This document shows positions 12,881-23,639 of a stretch of 64,000 bases of DNA, piece after piece (the stretch's first letter is position 1; each line of letters begins with the position of its first letter). Made by a program: the position numbers and the translations under genes. The DNA comes from Anaeramoeba flamelloides (Eukaryota; Metamonada; Anaeramoebidae): assembly GCA_027625915.1 (NCBI GenBank), contig JANTQA010000026.1, positions 3,038,001-3,102,000 on the forward strand, read 5' to 3'. The notes below the pieces were generated by a model. The model searched no databases. It was given only the letters and a program-made list of their open reading frames with translations, and was not told the DNA's origin.

Positions 12881-13425
12881 TAAACCTCCATTCTAAAAAT
12901 TTGGACACATCTAAAATCAAAAATAGGAAAAAAAACTCAATTTATTCTATTTTTCCAAACGTAATATAAACCACATTGAAGTAACATAGTATTAATGCTT
13001 TTATAAGTAATCATTTTCATCCAAATATAAGAAAACAATATAAAAAAAAAATCAAAACGAGTGTGTCCAAAATAAGAAAACGAGCTGAAATGAAAGAGTT
13101 TGAAGAAAAAATATATTGGTAGATTTGTTAAAATTACACCAACAATGGTTGATCGATCAAATGATAAGAAACCATTGACCAATTGTATGTGGATTTTTCA
13201 ATTTAAGAAACTCAACTGTAACAATCTATTAACCATCGATTAAAAAATTTTCTGATCTAATGAAACAGATTAAGTAACTGAAAAAAAGAAAATGAAAACA
13301 AAAACAAAAACACAAAAAATGAAATAGTTTGTTGAATTAAAAAAACTTTCCAATTGGATGTAAATCATATTATTGTTATTCTTCCAACTGTTTAAACTGT
13401 GCCCAAATTAATGGAATTAAGTTTA
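12881..13425. mobile_element. Short Tc1/mariner-type relic
   Basis: The left end TAAACCTCCATTCTAAAAAT followed by TTGGACACATC, and the right end TGTGCCC..ATGGAATTAAGTTTA, are diverged forms of the terminal repeats of the intact-ended copies at 18349 and 24167. It is only 545 bp and has no usable transposase. A stretch shared with 16950-17462 reads LSFDRSTIVG on one strand. Confidence 0.55.
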
Positions 13426-13599
13426 AATAATAAAAAAAAAATTCAAAACTATTTTATCAATTAATCTCTTTTTTTTTATTGTTTAACATTACTAAAAACA
13501 ATTTTTTAGAGAATCTACGATCACAGCCACTAAAATAAAATTTTCTTATCTCATCTCCCTCAAATTTTATCATGTCTTGTGGTGTAGCTACCCCCTTAA

Positions 13600-14269
13600 G
13601 GGTTTTGATTCATTTTAGCCTAATAATTAAAATTGAACTATTTAAAAGGTTGGTAAAAATAATGAATTTTTTTGATGATAATAATGTTGAAATATTCATT
13701 GAGAAAATAATTTAATGCTTTTTATTGAAATTTTCTGTAATCTTCTCATTTTTTTCTGGATCTTCAAAGATTCAGTATTTGATTTATTTTTCTTGTATTT
13801 TTAAAATAAGATTAAAGATCCATATTCTGAAAAATTTCCTTCGAATTTCAATCAAATTCATCAAAAGAAATTTAGAAGTAATTTCATTAAATTTTTTGTT
13901 TTCTCATTTTGATCTAAAAATCGAAACAAATCGGGATAAAGTATCATATCTTTTTACTGTTAAAATTTAATTAGGAAAAATGAACTTTCTTTAAAAATGA
14001 TAACAAATCTCTCGAAAGTTGATAAATGAAGTTGCTTATCTGGTTTAATTGAACCGTTGTGTAAATAATTACTCTATTACCTTTAGGGGAAAAAAATAAA
14101 TAAGGGTAACAAGTCCCTTAAAACTTGAAATTATAGATTCCTTGGAAAAGTGTTGTTCATAAAGAATTACTTTTCTTTGTTAAGAATCTAATTTTCCGAT
14201 TTTGAATTTTATTTTTTAAATTTTTCTTTTTATCAATTAGTAGTTAATTGTTAAAACAAACACAATCAA
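13600..14269. other. Intergenic, upstream of the C2 gene
   Basis: AT-rich. A hypothetical frame at 13725-13970 shows no recognisable feature. The promoter of the downstream gene is presumably here, with a T-rich stretch and then ACACAATCAA just before the ATG. Confidence 0.4.
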
Positions 14270-15718
14270 ATGTCTCAAAAATCAGAAAAAAAAGAAAAGA
14301 AAACATCTGACAAAAAGAAAAAAACTAATAAAAAGAAAACAACAGAAAAGAAGAAAACAACGGACAAAAAGAAAACATCTGAAAAAAAGAAAACAACAGA
14401 TAAAAAGAAAACAACGGATAAAAAGAAAACCACAGAAAAGAAGAAAACAACAGATAAAAAGAAAACATCTGAAAAAAAGAAAACTTCTGACAAGAAGAAA
14501 ACCACAGAAAAGAAGAAAAAAACTGATAAAAAGAAATCAACAGACAAGAAGAAAACAACGGACAAAAAGAAAACAACAGATAAAAAGAAAACATCTGAAA
14601 AAAAGAAAACCACAGAAAAGAAGAAACCATCCAAAAAAAAGAATAAATCAGAAGAATCTCAAGAAATTAATACAGATTTAATAGATGACGAACCAATTCA
14701 TTCTTCAAGAGTTTCTGGGAAACTAATGATAAGAATTCTTCGGGCTTCGCATTTACCAGGAGTTGATCGGGACGGAACATCAGGTAACGACATTCTATTA
14801 TAAAAAAATTATTTTTCCAGTTTGGATTGGAAAAATAATTTTATTAATATTTTTTTAAAAAATAAAAAAGAAAATAAGAAAAAGTTTTTTTGGATCTTCT
14901 TTTCTAAATTTTGTTAGTCTTGAATTTTTTACTTTTCTGTGTAAAAAACAACAAAAACATATAACAAAACAAAAAACCAAAAAACAAAAAAACCAAAACT
15001 TTTATTCTTCAATTTTTTTCCTTTTTATTTCTTATTTATCAAAAAAAATAAAAAAGATCCTTATGTGGTAATTCGGCTTACAAAGCAATGTAAAACGCAA
15101 TTTGAATCTGAAACCATTTATAAGGCCACAACGCCGATCATTAAAAACCAAATAAATCCAGAATGGGAGCCCGAGTATTATACATTTGATTTAAAGAGAC
15201 CAATGGGTGACATTTTTTTAACAATCTATGATTATAATAGAGTGAAAAAGCATATTGTCATTGGAGAAGCAAAATTGTCATTAGAGGATCACCCAAAATT
15301 TTTTGAAGAATGCAAGCTTTTAAAAACCATCGATCTTGAGAATTTAGCCAAGCCAAACATTTCCTTTCTAAACAAATTAAAAAAAGACAAAACCCAGAAC
15401 AAAGAAGAAAAAAAGCCCTCAATTACTTTCAAACTCAAATTTATTCCTTCGTTAGAACAATCATCAAAAATTGGACACGACATTGAATTATTACAATCTG
15501 GTATTTTACATTATCAATTATTCAAAGGAGAATTCCTTGAACAACTTTATGAAACAATGAAAAGATGGCTAACCCAGACAGCAGAACATGGCTTGCGCGT
15601 CGTGAAAATTATGGACGGGAAAAATAGTGATGGCTTAAATTATTTAGCTGTTTGGTTTGTCAAAATACATTCACAAAACGTCAATTCTGATAGGGCATAT
15701 GAAAAATTATTTCTCTAA
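14270..15718 (+). CDS. Lys-rich repeat protein with a C2 domain
   Basis: Two exons, 14270-14783 and 15057-15718, joined across a 273-bp intron (GTAACG..AAAAAG). The join restores the C2 sequence DRDGTS-DPYVV and keeps frame, giving 391 residues. Residues about 7-125 are a run of hexamers of the type KKKTTD, KKKTTE or KKKTSE, strongly basic. The C2 domain follows at about 149-260 (GKLMIRILRASHLPG, DPYVVI, NPEWEPEYYTFDL, IFLTIYDYN). C2 domains bind membranes, often with calcium; some loop-1 aspartates are present, but loop 3 (YDYNRVKK) lacks the usual set, so calcium binding is uncertain. The last 110 residues are not recognised. The basic tract could bind acidic lipids, nucleic acid or microtubules. 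Confidence 0.85.
14300..14634 (+). repeat. 18-bp coding tandem repeat (KKKTT[DE] hexamers)
   Basis: About 18 units built on AAAAAGAAAACAAC plus GAT or GAA, with alternating Asp/Glu and Thr/Ser codons. This degenerate minisatellite encodes the Lys-rich tail of the C2 protein. Confidence 0.9.
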
Positions 15719-16949
15719 TTTATATTTATAAATATAAAAGCAGATATAATGATAATACGAAAAATCTAATAAAAGATAATATTAATTTTAATTTGTGATC
15801 AAACCTTTTTCTTTAGAAACAAATTCTTTTTAACATAGTTTCTTTTTTTTTTTTACTTGTCATTTTTTTTTTTATTTCAGAAATTATTGTTGATTTTCAA
15901 TAGGGATATTAACTTTGAGGAATAAAAATAAAAATTAAAGAGGCTATTTAAGGACTACTCTCCCACAAACAAGTATTGAGTTATTGTGTTTTTTCACTTT
16001 CACTTCTGAAAAAGAATTTTCAATCAGATGAAATTGAACAAAAAAATAAAAAAACATTTTTTGTCCTCTTTTCGTTTTGAAGCACACTTTTTTTCTTTCT
16101 TTTTCAATGAAAACGAAATTGAAAATAACAAAAAAAATAATTGCTAAAAAATGGATTTTGGGGATTTTCAAATACGGGTTTAAATTTTTGAGAACATTTC
16201 AAACTTATCAAAAAGTAAATGTAAAAAATAATACAGTACAACTCAAGGAATTTCCATATGTTTATAGATTTAAAATGGAAATTCTAAAATATTGATTTCA
16301 AAATTTATCATGATCTAAAAGGTAAAAATTGTGAAAATTATTATCATTGTTAAAATTTCTCATTTTTTCTCAAAGAAATTCACAGTGTTTATATTTTACC
16401 GAGATTACAAAACCATTTAAAGGGTGTTTTTATATATTGACTCACAGTTTTCAACAGAAAAAGTAGTCCTGAAGAAATTAATCCAAATTTGTTTATTAAA
16501 TTTATCTTATGAATTTTTCTTTTTATTCAGGGAATAAGTACGTTTCACCATTTTTGAATGTCTTATTTCATTCAAAAAATAACCACTAAAATCATTTCTT
16601 TAACTAAAAAAATGAAGATTAAGTAAATCAGTGATGTATCATTATACCCATAATATAATATAATTCACACGCCAATAAAAAATGGAAATCAAAATAAATA
16701 ATAAATTGATCAAGAAAAATAAAAATAAAATTATTTATTTATTGATCTAATCTGTAAAAATTGATAGAATCCCTCTTCTTCTTTACTTCTTTTTAATTTT
16801 AAATCTTATTGGGAAATCTTAAGTTTGTAAAATTTTCCATTAACAAATTACTTGGTATTTCAATTCACACTGTATAATTTCAAATTTGAATATATAATTC
16901 CAATTTGTAATTAATTCATCTAATTGTAAGCTATATTCCAAAAATTTTA
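15719..16949. other. Intergenic; no supported gene
   Basis: A frame of about 72 codons at 16077-16295 (plus) has a somewhat protein-like second half, but it has no recognisable domain and no splice support. I would not call it a gene. Confidence 0.4.
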
Positions 16950-17462
16950 ACATAGTTTAAACATTTGAAAGAGTAAAAACACTACACTTTATATTTAATG
17001 TGGAAATAATTTTGATTTTACCAAACTACTTGATTTTATATCTTTTATTTTTTGTTTTTATTTTCATTTTTCCATTTTCGTCAATCTCTTTTGTTTCGAT
17101 TTGGGATTATTTTTCAATAGTCGATATAAACTTAGTCATTAGTTTGTTAAATTCAAAAAATCACATACAATTTGATGATGATATCTTATCGTTTGATCGA
17201 TCAACAATTGTTGGTGAAATTTCTACAAATTTACAAATACATTTTTTGTTTAATTTGTTTCATCATTTTGAACACATAACTTTTTTTTTTCTTTTTTTTT
17301 TTCTTTTCTTTAATTTGGATAAAAATGAATACTTATAAAAACATTAATAATATGTTACTTCAATGTGATTTTATATAACATTTGGAAAAATATAATAAAT
17401 TATTTTTTTTTGCCTATTTTTTATTTTGGGTAAATTCAAATTTGATGAATGGTGTTTCGTTT
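16950..17462. mobile_element. Diverged Tc1/mariner-type relic, inverted relative to 12881-13425
   Basis: 17165-17450 is homologous, in reverse orientation, to 12890-13180: TCGTTTGATCGATCAAC, then ATTGTTGGTG, then TTACTTCAATGTG. The terminus near 17462 (AATGGTGTTTCGTTTA) resembles the eroded end of that element. The left boundary is approximate. No intact frame remains. Confidence 0.5.
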
Positions 17463-17704
17463 ACATCAATAAAAATATAATATTTTTTAAATCTCAAAAA
17501 AATATTGATTTTTTGGATGAAAGTGTTTGATTTTAGAATTAAATATTTCCTAATATATTGTAAAAACCAACAAAACAATGAAAATTTTAATTCAAAGTTT
17601 TTAATTTTATTTTCCTTTTCTTTACATTGGAATTATTTAGGTTATTGTAGAATTTCGGGAATTGAACCCTTGTACTCAATTTTTTGAAAAAATATTATAT
17701 ATTA

Positions 17705-17870
17705 CTGGTATTTGAATTTCAAATGGGAAATTTTTTCACTTGCTTTTCATTTTCCTCTTTGTAACAAAGACTCCAATTTACAACCCACTTCTATAGGGAA
17801 ACTCTGTTTGTAATTGAAAAATAAGGAAAATGAATTGAAAATATTTTCCCATTTAAAATTCAAATACCAG
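17705..17870. mobile_element. 166-bp MITE with TA target duplication
   Basis: The left end CTGGTATTTGAATTTCAAAT (17705) and its inverse ending CAAATACCAG (17870) form terminal repeats of about 27 bp continuing into GGGAAA/TTTCCC. TA lies directly outside both ends (17703-17704 and 17871-17872), the Tc1/mariner hallmark. The interior is non-coding. Confidence 0.75.
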
Positions 17871-18348
17871 TATTGCTTATTTTGTTAAAAATATTTTGAA
17901 AATAAATTTTCAAATAGAATTTTTAATAAATAGCTGCGTTAAAAAACAAGAAATAGGAATTAGAGAAAAGTAATCTTTATTTTGGTATTAATTTGAAAAA
18001 AGTGTTTTAAAAAAGAATTTTGAAAATAAATTTGTCAAATAATAATAAATAGTAATGGGGCAAAAAATTCAAGGTTAGCACCTTGTTTATTTTGGTAAAA
18101 AAAAAAGATCGAAAAAGAAAAAAAAAATTTAAAGTAGACTTGGCTTTCTTAAATTTTTTTAAATGTGATTTTAAGAAGTTTCTTTGGAATGGTAATCTTT
18201 CTTATTTGGTATTAAACAAGAAAATATTTGTATTAAAGACATACCTTCCCAGGTATCTAATATTTGGCTTTTCTCTTGTTTTAATTTCAAACATTTATAT
18301 AAATACATTTATCGATTTAAACCAAATTTAATAAAACTAACAAATATA

Positions 18349-19384
18349 AACTCAATTCCAAAAATTGGGGCACACTTTTAAAATCAATTTAATTCCAAGA
18401 AAAGTGATATTTGACTCTTAAATAGAAACATTAGATATTAACAATCAATGTAAATAATTTTAAAGTTAATTATTTATCATTTTTTTTCATTATTTTTTGA
18501 TTTTTGATTTTCAATAATTTTTTTGATTTTTTTTGTATTCTTTTTTTTTCAAAACTTTTCGAAAATCTCAAAATCACTTTAAAATGAAATTTAAAAGTTT
18601 TCATTCTGATCACAAAAAAAATTTTTTTTTTCTCTCAAAAAGAAAAAAGATTCTTTTTTTATCGAGAAAAAATTTTTTTGAAAAAAAATCATGATATGGT
18701 GTGCTAGGACACATGGTTTACAAACAGACCTTATTATTATTAATGGAAGTGTGAATACTGAATGTAATATTAATGATATTATCAAAAAAAATCAAAGGAA
18801 ATTCAACTCGCTAATTCAGAATATAGTGAGTTGAAATGGATTTTCCAAAAGGATGGAGCTTGTCCACATACCTCAAAAAAAAAAAAACTCAAACTTACTT
18901 AAATCGGGGATGTAATGTTCTGGACCCTTGACCCCCAATTCCACAAGATTTAAATCCAATTGGGAATTTATGGATACTAAACTGAAAAATTGTAACCAAA
19001 AAACGAAGAAGAATTTTTAAAATTTTCACTAATGTATGAAATACTTTGAGTTGGGAAACCTAAGATAATTAGTAAACTGTATATTTAAAACGATAGATTT
19101 AGTTATCAAAAGACAAGCTGAATCTATTAATAGTTTTTATTAATTTTTCTTTCAATAAAAATGGATTTTTTGGTAACCGTGTTCCAAAAATAGGGGCATA
19201 CTTTTTTTATTTTTTCCTTTTTTTATTTTTCGAATTGAATTTTAAATTTACTATAAAATATATAAATAGTATTAATCAAATATTTTCGGGTCTTTTATTA
19301 TTTTAATGTTCAAGTATCATGTATTTTGGAGTATATTTTTATTAATGTAATTTTTTTTTGTGTCCCATTTTTTGGAATTGAGTT
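18349..19384 (+). mobile_element. Tc1/mariner transposon copy 1, defective
   Basis: 1036 bp with imperfect inverted ends, AACTCAATTCCAAAAATTGG on the left and its inverse on the right, flanked by TA at 18347-18348 and 19385-19386. On the plus strand, about 18690-18980, remnants of a Tc1-type DDE transposase can be read: MIWCARTHG, then FQKDGACPHTS (FQQDGAPCHTS in intact relatives), then a WTLDPQFH..IQLGIYGY stretch resembling the SPDLNPIENLWG block. The frame is broken by several stops and shifts, and the N-terminal DNA-binding half is missing. Full Tc1 elements are about 1.3-2 kb. The copy at 24167 is nearly identical and inverted. Confidence 0.85.
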
Positions 19385-19386
19385 TA

Positions 19387-20834
19387 ATTAAAAAAAAATA
19401 AATTCAAAAAATTGAAAAATAAAAGATATCACCCTGGTCTGGTTTTGGTTCTTTTCACAAACCGAGTCACTAATTATGTTTTTATTTCAAAGTTTTAATA
19501 TCGCAAGGCACTGAAAAAAAAATTTTTTTCAGAAAGATTCCAACAATTGAAATTTTCAATTAATAGAAAAATGTGCCTGCTTCCTTAATAAAATCAACCA
19601 AAAATTTAATGAAAAAAAAGTTCAAAAATTAAAAATCATTCAAGGTTCAACTCTGATTTCTTTGAAAAAATATTCACAAAACAATGTAAAATTGAAAATC
19701 AAAAAAACAAGACAAGTTGAATATCAATTCTTTAATGTAAGCAAAAATATTTTTTCATTTATTTCTTATTTATTTATGATATAAAAACTTCAAATAACTG
19801 GTCACATCAAATTATAAATAACGTTTTCAGAAAAGTATGTTATGATCTAAAATAGATATGATTTTTTTTAAAAGGGGATTTTTGTTTTACACGTTAAATT
19901 ATCAGAAAGTGTATACACTCCCAATATTAAATGTGATTGATTAATAAAAATATTTGGCAAGCTGAATGAACATTTTGTTCAATTTATTTTGCAACAAATA
20001 ATATCTCAAATTTTCATTTTCAATTGATTTGGTGAAGATCTTTGGGTTTTTTTTTAAACTTGTAATAAATCAGTAAAATATTTAAAAGGCTGGAATAAAT
20101 CTTTTTAATTTATATTCTCAGAAAATGAGAGTATCATATTTTTTTTAGTCAAAGTAAAATAAATTTAATAACATCGTATATTGTTTGTATAAATTAAAAA
20201 TTATATAGTGGGATTCTTTTTCTCATTACTGTTCGTTCTTTTTCATTTATTTTGAGAAAAAATAATTCTTAATTAGCTGAATTTATTTTTCTTCAATATT
20301 GTTTGTTGTTACTTTGTGATTCTTATCAGAAACAAATTGTCAGTTATTATTTCGGTTGTGTTTATTCAAAGTAATTTTCTAAAGTGAATTCGATTTTTGG
20401 TTGATGATCATGTTTTTGTTGAGGAAAAAAGAAGAAAGATAAAAAACAAAAAAATTTAAAAGGAAAAAAAATAAAGACAGAACAGAAATTAGAAAAAGAA
20501 AAAGAAAAAGAAAATTGTTTGTTTTTTACTTTTTGAAACGATCATAAAAAAATGAACAAAAAAGTAAATTTTTATTTGAAAAGTTTTTTGTTTTTTTGAA
20601 AAATAAGTAATTTTCTCAAGCAAAGGAATCTTTAAATAGTAAAGGAAAAAAAAAAAAGTTTTACGATCTTCTTTCAAACCACCCTTTCTTAAAAACAAAA
20701 CAAGTGTGTTTGTTAAACAATAATTTTTTGATAAACAAAACAAAACCAAACCTAGTGGTAATTTAAAAATATGCTTTGTTTTAACTAAAAAGAATGATTC
20801 AGAATTAAAGAGATACTAAACAGAATTGATCAAC
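19387..20834. other. Intergenic between the Tc1 copy and TMEM258; nothing supported
   Basis: AT-rich; the T/A-run frame at 20489-20749 is low complexity. It holds the 3' flank of the TMEM258 gene. Confidence 0.4.
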
Positions 20835-21074
20835 CTACGGGAACACCTTCGACCAAAGGAAGAGGAATAGTGAACCAAACCCACAAAAAACGCTTGCAAA
20901 AACAGCCAAAGTTAATTGCAATTTTAAAGTACGTGTTGCTTTGCTACCAACAAAGGAAATTGAAACAAGGAGTATAGATGTCATGATCCCAAGTGTCATG
21001 AAAATTAAAGCAAAGAAAGGGTGAAGTGAGGGTGGTACAAAAGACGAAAAGGGAACAAATTCCGTTGATGACAT
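20835..21074 (-). CDS. TMEM258: TMEM258/OST5, small subunit of oligosaccharyltransferase
   Basis: 79 residues in one exon, ATG at 21074 and TAG stop. The family protein is also about 79 residues with two membrane helices; here they are at about 18-40 (FFALIFMTLGIMTSILLVSI) and 54-75. The C-terminal block ASVFCGFGSLFLFLWSKVF closely matches the conserved ASLFMGFGVLFLLLW of TMEM258. The product is a small ER membrane subunit of the complex that transfers N-glycans to nascent proteins. The gene lies between two inverted Tc1/mariner copies (18349-19384 and 24167-25206). No intron is visible. Confidence 0.9.
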   Translation of the reverse strand: MSSTEFVPFSSFVPPSLHPFFALIFMTLGIMTSILLVSISFVGSKATRTLKLQLTLAVFASVFCGFGSLFLFLWSKVFP

Positions 21075-23639
21075 TTCAGTTCAATTTTAATAAGAAGAAT
21101 GAAAGGAGATAAAAAGATAAAAAATAAATTAATAATATTCTGAAAAGTTGAAAGAACTTCTGGAAGACTAATAGAGATTCATTTTTAATAAAAAATGATA
21201 TACAAAAAAGAAAGTCCAAAATTTCGACTTCTTTTGATTGTACTTTTCCTCTAACCAAAGAAAAGAACAATAGTTTTTTGGATAAAATAAAGGAAAACAA
21301 TTAGAACTGATTCTCTTTTTTACAATTCTGAGATATCAGTTTCATTTATTGTTATTGGTTCTCCCCACTATGTATCACTTAAAAATCTGGATCAATATAT
21401 GGGTTAAAAAAGCCCAAACAAATAACAAGAAAGTGAAAATTACTTAAGGTTTATTTAAAAAATCTATTTGAAATTTTTCTAAACTCTAATAATGAAATTT
21501 TTTTTATGATTTATTATTCAAATCCTAGTAAGCAAACAAACACAAATATTTAAATATATTTGATAACTAATTTTGGGGGTGAAAAATATAATCAGGAGAT
21601 TGTTTTAATTTTATAATTAGTATTAAGTGTCAACTTCTCAATTAAATTTTAATTAGCTCTTTTTTCAGTTAGTTAGGACGAAAAATTGCTATATTTATGA
21701 TTTTTTTCTAATAGTAAATATCTAATCAATATTTTAATTTTTTTTTATATTTTTCTCATAAATATCCCCTAATATATAAATTTATAATTTATTTAGATTT
21801 CATATTAATTATCCTTGTTTATAAACTTCAGTTATTTAAAATCATTTTAAAATAATATTATTAAAAATAACAATAAAAATTCATACGAAAATAAGTTTTC
21901 AAAAGAGTAAATTAATCTAAATTTTAAAAAATCTTAGTATATGTATTTTTCCAATTAACTCTTATATTTTTTTTTGTTTTTCATTTCTTCTTCTTCTTTT
22001 TTTGAAACCTTATCATTCTAAAAACTAATTTTTACATGGCCTGAAAACGACGAACCAAAATTGTTGAAAATTAAAAAAGAATGTTTTATTATAATTTTAC
22101 TATCCATAAAAAAATTCACAAATTTCTATTTTACAGAGATAATTGTTATTCCTACATCTTTATTAAATCATAATAATTTATTTTACGTTATGCAAAATGC
22201 AAAAAAAAATATCAAAAAATCGAAGTTATTATTTTTAATTACTAAATTTTTAATGAATTTATAGAAGGTTTGAATAAAAATAATTAAAAAAAAATTAAAC
22301 TTTCAAAAAATAATAAGATATTAAAAATGATTAAATCTCTTCTTATTTGATTTAAATTTTATTTATTTTTTCAATATTTTTTTTAATTAATATAACAAAA
22401 CTTGTGTAAATATATTTAATTTTAAAAAATAATGATTGAAAAAAAAAATTAAAAAAAATTCTCAATTAAAGTTTTAGAGTAAAAAGTAAAATTCTAATAG
22501 AATATAATTCTCTTATATCATGTTAACAAAACTAATTAAAGTTTTGATTTTCTATTAAACTAAATTCATTATTATTTTTTAAGAAGATCTTTAATTATTT
22601 TTAATACCATTTTTAAAAAAATTGATAAATTTGCTATATAAATATAAATTATCCCTTATAAATCCTGATTTATCCAAATTCCATCAAGTTTAAAATAAAG
22701 ATTTAAAATGATATTGATATACTGATATATTTATTTTCTTATTTATCATTCATTGATAATTTTATTATAATAAAAAGCCAAAATCGTCAAAATATATGTA
22801 GACAATGATATGTATTTTTTTTTTGATTGGAGAAAAAAAATAATAATTATTCATTATTAAATTTTTTTAAAGATCTTTATTTTTTTTTTAATATTTTAAA
22901 TCAGAAAATTTTATTACAACAATAGTAACTCAAAGCTCAATATATTAATTTATTAAGAATAAACACAAACCAAAGTTGTTAATTTTATCGAAAAAAAAAA
23001 TATAATTTATAAAAAAATATATTTCTGATAAAATTTCATTTATATTTTAGATAAAATTTTATTAAATATTAATTCAAGAAAAAAATGAAATTCATTTCTT
23101 TAGGTCAAAATTAAAATTTTAATCTGAATAATTTTCTCGAATAATTTTATTTAACAATAGAAAATACATAAAAAAACAAAAAAAAACAAAAAACTTGTAA
23201 AATAATTTCATTTATTGAATTGGAATTAAACAAATATAAACTTTTATAAGAGATAAAGTAATCAACCCTAATTTTTTAAATAAAAAAAAACCTACTTTTA
23301 TATATTATTCAAAGATAATAAAATAATTTTTGAAACCCAGATTTTTTTTGTGAATTTGGTTATTAGAAAGAACTTGAAAAAAATATTTGGAAAATTTGAA
23401 TTTTTCAATTAAAAGTAATCAATATATTGTGAAATAATTTTTGATATCTGATTTATTGTTGAAAAATATTGTTTATTTTATATCGAGATTTTAAAAAAAG
23501 ATCAAAAATTAAAAAATTGTAAAAAATAAAAAAAAAAATCAATTATTAATCTAACTAGAAACATTGGCCAAATAATTTAAATTTCAAAAAAATTCTTTTT
23601 GAAAAAAATGATAAATTTTATAATGAAAAAATATATTTA
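21075..23639. other. Intergenic, extremely AT-rich
   Basis: The region 21900-23600 is almost pure A/T, with no coding stretch longer than chance. The TMEM258 promoter should lie near 21075-21350. No structured element was seen. Confidence 0.45.

Larger units (their letters stand above)
12249..13595. mobile_element. TTAA-flanked DNA element with short inverted ends
   Basis: The left end is TTAA followed by GGGAGTAGCC (12245-12258). The right end is GGCTACCCCC-like (GTAGCTACCCCC) followed by TTAA (13596-13599). Ends of the form GGGNGTAGC abutting TTAA on both sides match a TTAA-targeting DNA transposon such as piggyBac or Kolobok. The inverted repeat is short (about 9-10 bp). Inside lie a Tc1-like relic (12881-13425) and a small MITE (12405-12505). 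No transposase remains, so this is a non-autonomous or gutted copy. Confidence 0.45.

Noticed and set aside
14275-14634. Minus-strand open frames rich in Phe/Ser/Val
   Set aside because: They are the reverse of the Lys-rich repeat in the C2 gene.
17650-17690. GGGAATTGAACCC, T-arm-like on the minus strand
   Set aside because: Only a 3-bp stem and no matching 5' acceptor half; the rest of a tRNA is absent.
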